Assembly: GCA_019633425.1 (NCBI GenBank)
Contig: WSUB01000031.1
Location: forward strand, 124,001-188,000
Length of the DNA: 64,000 bases
Direction: 5' to 3'
Origin: Tulasnella sp. 424
Lineage: Eukaryota > Basidiomycota > Agaricomycetes > Cantharellales > Tulasnellaceae
Under the pieces are notes generated by a model. That model made no database searches. It saw only the letters and a program-made list of their open reading frames with translations, and had not been told where the DNA came from. A program made the position numbers and the translations under genes. Of the stretch, positions 58,247 through 64,000 are shown in pieces (position 1 is the first letter of the stretch; every line of letters starts with the position of its first letter).

Positions 58247-61200
58247 ATGTCACAGTGGAAAGAAGGTCAGAGTACGAGTCAAGAGGTGGAAAGTGAATTC
58301 TGACACCCGCATTGCGCAGTTCGAGGTCCGAATACGGCTCCGGTCACCGATTCTGAAGACGGTTGGACTGAAGCGAACGCTTCCCCAAAGAGCGACATCA
58401 AATCTCCCTTTTCTGAAGCTCTCAGTGATAGCTATGTTGACGTAGGAGTGGATCGTACGTGAAAGATTATCTACCCACCTCAGCGACTCGGATTGACGCC
58501 CATTGTTCACACAGATCATTCCTCTACTGAGAGATCCGTGTCACCGTTCTCTCTCGTCTCAGCGGAGCCAGAGCGGTTTATTCCCGATGACCGTCAAGAC
58601 TTGACTCCTGAAGAAAGCTCGAATTATGAAAGCGCTCATGACGGTGACGGCATTCGTACACAATACGCCGTTGAGGACCCCACACTGACAGGACCAACTT
58701 GTTGGCGTATCTAGACGACCCATTTGAGGATGAAGACATACCGGAAGACGACGATATGCCAGAAGACTATGACCCGGATGATATAGGTGATTGGGATACT
58801 CGATCGATTCGTACGATTACTGCGGTGAGACGTTGTTCTCGGCTAATGCCGCTGGAGAGCCCTAATTCTGACTCTTAGTGATCGCAGAAAAAGCAGATGG
58901 CCGAGGACAGTGTTGCCGCTGACGAGCTTCTAGCGATAAAGGTCGCAGAGCAAATCAAGTAGGTGTATTGTCTCTACGGACGCTGCAAGTCTCATCTTCT
59001 AACCCGACACGCTCTGGTTAATGGCATTTTCAAGACGCGACATTATGGATGCCGAAGTCGCTAGATGGATCTCCGAAGCGCCATTCCCGGACGATTTCGA
59101 TATTACATTTGAAAACCTTCTTGCACATGGTCTGATCTCTCCCGAAGTTCTAGAGACGTTGGAGGCAAGTAACCAGATTCCCTCTTCGGCTATTTCAGGG
59201 ACTGTCGGTACTTATGACCTTCATTGCTTCAGCAAGTCGACCCTAGTGGATTGAACCCTGCGTTCCGCTATGTGGAGGAGAAGACACAGCCGCGTCAAGC
59301 TAGCGAAAGAGGGTTAAGAGTAAGCAACCGTGTGGGGTCGATCTCCGCTATATTAAACTAAATTGTGCTCGTCCAAATCCAAACAGAGTCCGCCTCGCCT
59401 TGAGCCAACGACCCTCGCCCATACTTTCGCCACCTCAACCCAGGCTTCCAGTTCCTCCAGCAACACGAAGAAGGCTCCCGAAATAAAAGTTGAAATCGAA
59501 AAATATCCTCCAAAGGCAACTGAACCTGAAGGCCCGCTCGTCCTTCTTGTCTGCAGTATTTGCAAGGGCTACTACCGTCCAGCCGATAACCCATTCGTCT
59601 CCACACTCGCATCCCCCTCTTCCTCTAAGTCACCGTACTTTGATCAGAACCAAGCCTCTCCTTTCCCATTTGGGTTGGAACTTAATTGTCCCACCATGCA
59701 TGGGTCTTGTATCGACTGCATGGAGAAGCATATCATGACCAGGCTTCGAGTAGGGCAGTCAGCTGGCGCAGAGAATACCTTCCCTATCAGATGTCCTGCG
59801 TGTCTCAAGGAGGAGGAAGATAGAGACGAAGAACTTAATGACGGTCCAATGAAACAATTTAGGTGGGAAGTGCCTGACTACATGGCGGAGAAGATTTTGG
59901 GGCCCACGAGCTTGGAGCTCTGGAGGCAACGAAGGGAGGAGGTAAGCAGAAACCCCTACTTCGTCTCGCGATGCTTGTCACTAAAATGCTAGATGGTCTC
60001 TTTGAGTAGCAAACGAAACTACTCCTTTCCTTAAACGAGCCGCAGATTATTCATAACTATGATGAAAACCACTTGCTCATAGAGGCACTCGTTGTGCTGA
60101 AGGCGAGGACACCCTTTTCTCTTCGTTTTCGCCGAGATATTAACCTGAATAATTAATCAGGCCGTGGAGCTGGAGGTCGTCCCACCCAAGATAACCCCAG
60201 CCTCTCTCCAAAGCGGTGCCATTTGGCAGACCGGTCGCGAGCTGGACTCGGACAAAGAGCCCAACTATGAGCAATGCAGGATCTGCATGGAAAATACCTG
60301 CATCGTCACGTACCCAGTCATTGCCACTCAACTCGCTCCTCGGAAGGCATTGCCGGGTCTTCCAGCTTACGGAATGGAGCTCGAGTGTCCCAGCTCGCAT
60401 GCGTTCTGTGCACCGTGCTTGACCAAGTATGTCAACGACTGCATGGTGAACGCTAAGCGCGGTACCAAGGGGATGGTCATGTGTCCCGCTTGCGCGGGTG
60501 ATATGGCAGCTGCGGTCTCGGGTGAAACGGAGGAGTGGGAGGATGGGAAAGAGCTCACAGATGATGTTGTCTCGAGGCTCCTTGATGATGATATGCTCGC
60601 AAAGTGGAAAATGTGGAAAGCCAAGGTAGCCGCTCGATCGAATGTGAGTGTGATCCTGGGCAGCGCTTGTGTGTTTTCCTCTTGGGGGCACATTGCTAAC
60701 GCTTTTGACTTGACAGAGAACCTTTGTCTGTCCCAACCCCGACTGCGCCAAAGATTTGGAAATCCCACAGACAAAAACTAGCTATGATAGGGGGCAGTGC
60801 CCTGAGTGCCACTCAAAAGTCTGCCTTGAATGCCGTATTATATGGCATGAAGGTGAGCTTCCCCTCTCCGTCATGGCGTTATTAGCTGGACGGCGTCTGA
60901 CATGCCTACGGTCGTTCGTTACAGGATTCACGTGCGCTGAGAATATAGTGCGTTCTAGTATCGAGCTTGAAGCTAATAATTCGCGCGTTTGGATACTGAC
61001 AATGGGCAACTCAGGCTTTGAAGACGGACGAAGATAAACTTTTCTACACGTTCGCGAAGAAGAGACTGCTACGTCGTTGCCCAAAATGCCAAATGGTCGT
61101 GGCCAAAGATTCGGGTATGCACAGCTTAACCATTCAATCAGTATTTGCTGAATGATGTCCTCGCAGGATGCAATCGTGTCACTTGCGTGTGCGGATATCA

Positions 61201-61420
61201 ATTCTGCTGGAGGTCCGTAGGCAATCTGCCCTTACGTGGAACACCCGCTAACCACCTTACATAATTTCGACTGCACAGGTGTGGCGGGCTTTATCGGAGC
61301 ATCAAAACAGAATTCCAAGGCTGTGATGGGTATTGCCCTGAATGGGTGGAAGACAAGTCGCTGGTTCCTGTGGCGTCGGAAGCGAACGCTGGTTCCAGTT
61401 CCTCGATGGACTGGGAATAA
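58247..61420 (+). CDS. RBR-type E3 ubiquitin ligase with an extra RING1, one 1-bp lesion
   Basis: Thirteen exons: 58247-58265, 58320-58454, 58515-58824, 58888-58958, 59035-59164, 59233-59319, 59387-59941, 60161-60643, 60717-60852, 60925-60947, 61015-61114, 61167-61212, 61279-61420; about 745 residues. An acidic N-terminus (DDPFEDEDIPEDDD) is followed by a RING1-like module (CSICKGYY...CPTMHGSCIDC...CPAC), then a second full RING1 (CRICME...CPSSHAFCAPC...CPAC), IBR (FVCPNPDC...CPEC...CLECR) and RING2 (RCPKCQMVVAKDSGCNRVTC) with the RBR catalytic Cys in SGCN. It would accept ubiquitin from an E2 and transfer it to substrates. Intron 59165-59232 is GC-AG. One base is missing in the CCCC run near 58678-58681. 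The 219-bp intron joining the two RING1 modules is long for this window, so two adjacent genes remain possible. Confidence 0.78.
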
Positions 61421-61981
61421 TGAGCTTCGGATCCGTCATTCCAAATCACCTCAAAGGAGGCTTCTCTTCTTATCATCGGTTTACGCATCTGTTAAAGCCT
61501 CAACGTCTTGTCCTTTTCTTTCTTTTTCCCCTTTCTTTCTTTTTTCCCTAACGGCATTTCCGCATACCCCGGGATACATCAACAACAGCAGCACCGACAT
61601 TGCCTTACGCTCCCGGACATTACACAAAGCTCATTTGACTGTCTGTATCTACGATTGAAAATCCATTTGCCAACCTATTGTCCCTGACCATAGTCCGTGA
61701 TTCATGCGGGATTTTTTGAGTTATGCCACGTTGCCACGCGACTGATTGACTCGAGCCCTGCGGCAGATAACGCAGTCACTGCCTTTGTGACCATCAAAAA
61801 CATCAAAGCCAGAGGTGGGGCCAATTGCACATCGACGACGACGACGGAGGCGCTGCGGCTCAAATAACGCAGGGTGATTAGGGTCACGTGCTCAGGGGCT
61901 TCCGTCCCCGCGTCAGACTGCACTCTCCCCTCTCAGCTCTCAGTCTCCTTTAAAAAGGGAAAGGAGTTGGAACAACGTGGA
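61421..61981. other. Intergenic between the two RBR genes
   Basis: About 560 bp with a TTTCTTTTTCCCC pyrimidine tract near 61520. A TTTAAAAAG element at about 61949 could serve the downstream gene. No gene seen. Confidence 0.4.
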
Positions 61982-63441
61982 ATGCCAATCCAGCCACCAT
62001 CTCCCCTCAACCAGAACACTACTGAACGCGTCGATATGGGTGCCGAAGCTGTCCCGCATCTCATCTTCGAGAGACAGTTGGAAGCCGCGGCGGCGGGTGC
62101 TGACGAAGTCCCCGAACCGCAGGGAAATGTAGACACAGAGGTCAAGCCGGAGCAACCAGAGGATGCTAAACAAGATGATGGTTAGTGTACACAATGTCTT
62201 TGAAGAGTTCTCCTAGACTTTATATGAGATTGCGATATTGACTGGAGCTCGTGTTCAGCCGAGAATGCCGATCAGCCGGAGACACCAGTGTCTGTAAGTA
62301 ACCCCGCCGCTTCAACGGAGATGGATCTGACACACGATCACTAGCCTCCTACGAATCACTGTTTCTCATGTTCATCTCAAGTTCTTGTCGTCGAAGACCC
62401 CCGGTCACAAAGCACGGAACCCGGGTCATCCACCCAGATGCCATACGCGATTTCTCTCAACTGCCCCTGCGCGCACATCTTCTGCACACCATGCATGGGC
62501 GTGTACATCAACTCCAAGCTGGGTGATGCTAAAGAAGGGAAGAAAGCGTTCCCAGTTCGGTGTCCCGAGTGTTGGATGTACGGATTCAACCTGGACGACT
62601 CTCTCATCGAGAAAGTGGTTTCAGTCGAAACCTTTGAAGAATGGAAGCATTGGAAACTTGTTGATAGTATCCCAAAGGTGGTGTTACCGCTCACTAGTTT
62701 ACGAATGCTCAGGCTAACTAAACCCGGGCGCGATCTAGATGTATTGCCCCAATCCGCGCTGCTCGGAAGTGCTTCAAGTACCGGATAAAGGTTGCCATGT
62801 GCTCGAATCCAACTGCCCAGCTTGCGGTTTCTCTATGTGTGTTAGCTGCCGATCGGCATGGCATTCAGGCGAGCCTCTTGCAGTCACAGATATCTCGCAT
62901 AGGGGCTAACCTCGTTTCCGAATCTAGACATGACATGTACTCAATGGCTGGCAAGTGATTTGAGACGCCTTGCAAAGGGGTAAATCCTGACATCTCAGCC
63001 ACTGCACAGAAATCACCCGATAGCTTGAACCCGGAAGACATATACGTCCGAAGGTTGGCGCAGAAACATCGTTGGAGGCGGTGTCCGGCTTGTAAGCTTG
63101 TCGTTGAGAGGACCGACGGTGAGAGCCAACGCCATTTCGTTCAACCTTCGGGGAGTTAATTGTCATCTCTTTACAGGATGCAACCACATGGCCTGCCGAT
63201 GTGGTCACCATTATTGCAACCAGTAAGCTGAGGTCACGTTTGCTTTGGTGTCATTGGGTGCTGAGCATATTCTATCATTAGGTGTGGCAGCGAGTGGATA
63301 AACGGCTGCACTAATCCTAGCGTTTGCAAGCGTTGGCAAGCAGATGACTCGCTATACGCTCCCGGACGAATGAAATTGCTGGTGCAGGGAACGGGTTCGT
63401 TCAGATTCCCGTTGCGCGAGGAAGTGAAGTACCCCAGCTGA
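61982..63441 (+). CDS. RBR-type E3 ubiquitin ligase, intact
   Basis: Eight exons: 61982-62180, 62259-62293, 62345-62677, 62739-62868, 62928-62954, 62999-63118, 63177-63222, 63282-63441; 349 residues, all phases consistent. Acidic N-terminus; RING1 from HCFSCSSQ through CPCAHIFCTPC to RCPEC; IBR MYCPNPRC...NCPACGFSMCVSC; RING2 RCPACKLVVERTDGCNHMAC with the catalytic Cys in DGCN and a CGHHYCNQC end. Intron 62869-62927 is GC-AG; the matching intron of the upstream RBR gene starts GTGAGC, so one T-to-C change explains it. Intron 62955-62998 is only 44 bp. A shared intron position shows the two RBR genes arose by tandem duplication. The ATG at 61982 was chosen over an upstream non-ATG extension. 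Confidence 0.85.
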
Positions 63442-64000
63442 CTTTCGTCTTACATGTGTCCAGCCAAATTCTTCACGAGTTCACCCCCCAGACTGAAACG
63501 TTCATTATCCAACGCGACTTTAAGGCTCGGTCGAGCGTTGAGCCGGTCGGACCCGAATAGGGAGCCGCTAAGTCCGACATCGGACATAACGGAGGAAATA
63601 TTGCCAGAAGCGGAAGGCGCAAGGCCATCGTGGAGACGACGAGTGAGTATGCGTGGATGCTTGGGAAACGAACGTAAACTCTGACGGAAAGCCCTCGTAG
63701 GCTACTACTATAAGCTTCTCTCGAGTTAGAAGGGAAAATTAAGCTCTCCCTGGCCTTCAAAAACAACTTCATCTTTTCCATGTGTATGATAACGAGAGCC
63801 TGTATAACGATTTACAAGTAAAGTACCAACAGTGTAGACGGAAGGTCCGGAGTGTGGGTTTGACCGTGGGGAAGTCTTGTCATGCGCCACAAGGTCTTGG
63901 GGCACAACGTTGTCGAAGCGGTGCATCCATATGGTAGAATGAAGTCTATATGACAGCACCGGCGGAATGAATGGGAATCCGGTGACTTTGGCGGGAAATC
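63442..64000. other. 3' flank, unassigned ORFs
   Basis: A plus-strand ORF (63454-63684, 76 codons; SSPPRLKRSLSNATLRLG) looks mildly coding and begins just after the RBR stop. It could be a further exon of an alternative transcript or chance. Minus-strand frames at the window end are unassigned. Confidence 0.3.

Noticed and set aside
1..64000. CRISPR arrays, bacterial operons, ribosome binding sites
   Set aside because: The window is clearly eukaryotic with spliceosomal introns; no regularly spaced short repeats were seen.

Overview
This looks like a filamentous basidiomycete chromosome segment, most likely an agaricomycete of the Rhizoctonia/Ceratobasidiaceae type. I infer this from the very dense short spliceosomal introns (mostly 50-80 bp, GT-AG with some GC-AG), a long F-box protein of the kind that forms large families there, a tyrosine-kinase-like kinase fused to TPRs, an OTT_1508-type fungal deaminase, and GH30 xylanase genes, one of which carries a fungal CBM1. 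No prokaryotic operons, rRNA, tRNA or CRISPR were seen. Gene structures were built by hand from splice signals, reading phase and comparison between copies inside the window.

Layout. 1-521: the 5' part of a GH30 glycoside hydrolase gene (minus strand), cut by the window edge. 1874-4115: a multi-exon, possibly broken deaminase-domain gene. 4930-10195: repeat copy A1, which carries a frameshifted C2H2 zinc-finger gene, followed by a scrap resembling the SET1 RRM. 11309-13549: kinase-TPR fusion gene with one 1-bp lesion. 14090-15830: partial repeat copy A2. 16238-17778: an intact second kinase. 19858-26700 and 30486-36440: two direct copies of a long block (B followed by A), each with an intact zinc-finger gene. 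Between them lie unrecognised genes, including a probable membrane protein. 36771-38402: complete GH30-CBM1 paralogue of the first gene. 39761-42173: nine-exon F-box gene. 43075-47110: an inverted copy A5 with a fourth zinc-finger gene. 47851-57760: a tandem array of four related ~3 kb units (P, R', Q, R) holding three intact single-pass membrane-protein genes and one truncated copy. 58247-63441: two RBR-type E3 ubiquitin ligase genes in tandem.

Themes. The window is dominated by segmental duplication and decay. In the A repeats the small three-finger zinc-finger gene keeps its promoter spacing, splice sites and reading frame in three of four copies, while most surrounding coding remnants are broken. 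The P/Q/R array keeps an intron of only 33-34 bp in all three genes, and a 151-bp foldback element is present in P and absent from Q. The F-box protein and the two RBR proteins would act in ubiquitin tagging and the kinases in signalling, but no pathway linking the genes can be read from the sequence.

One scaffold gap (22714-22813) has the same 77 bp on both sides, so it is probably an unmerged overlap. Some single-base frameshifts (kinase-TPR gene, first RBR gene) could be assembly errors rather than biology.
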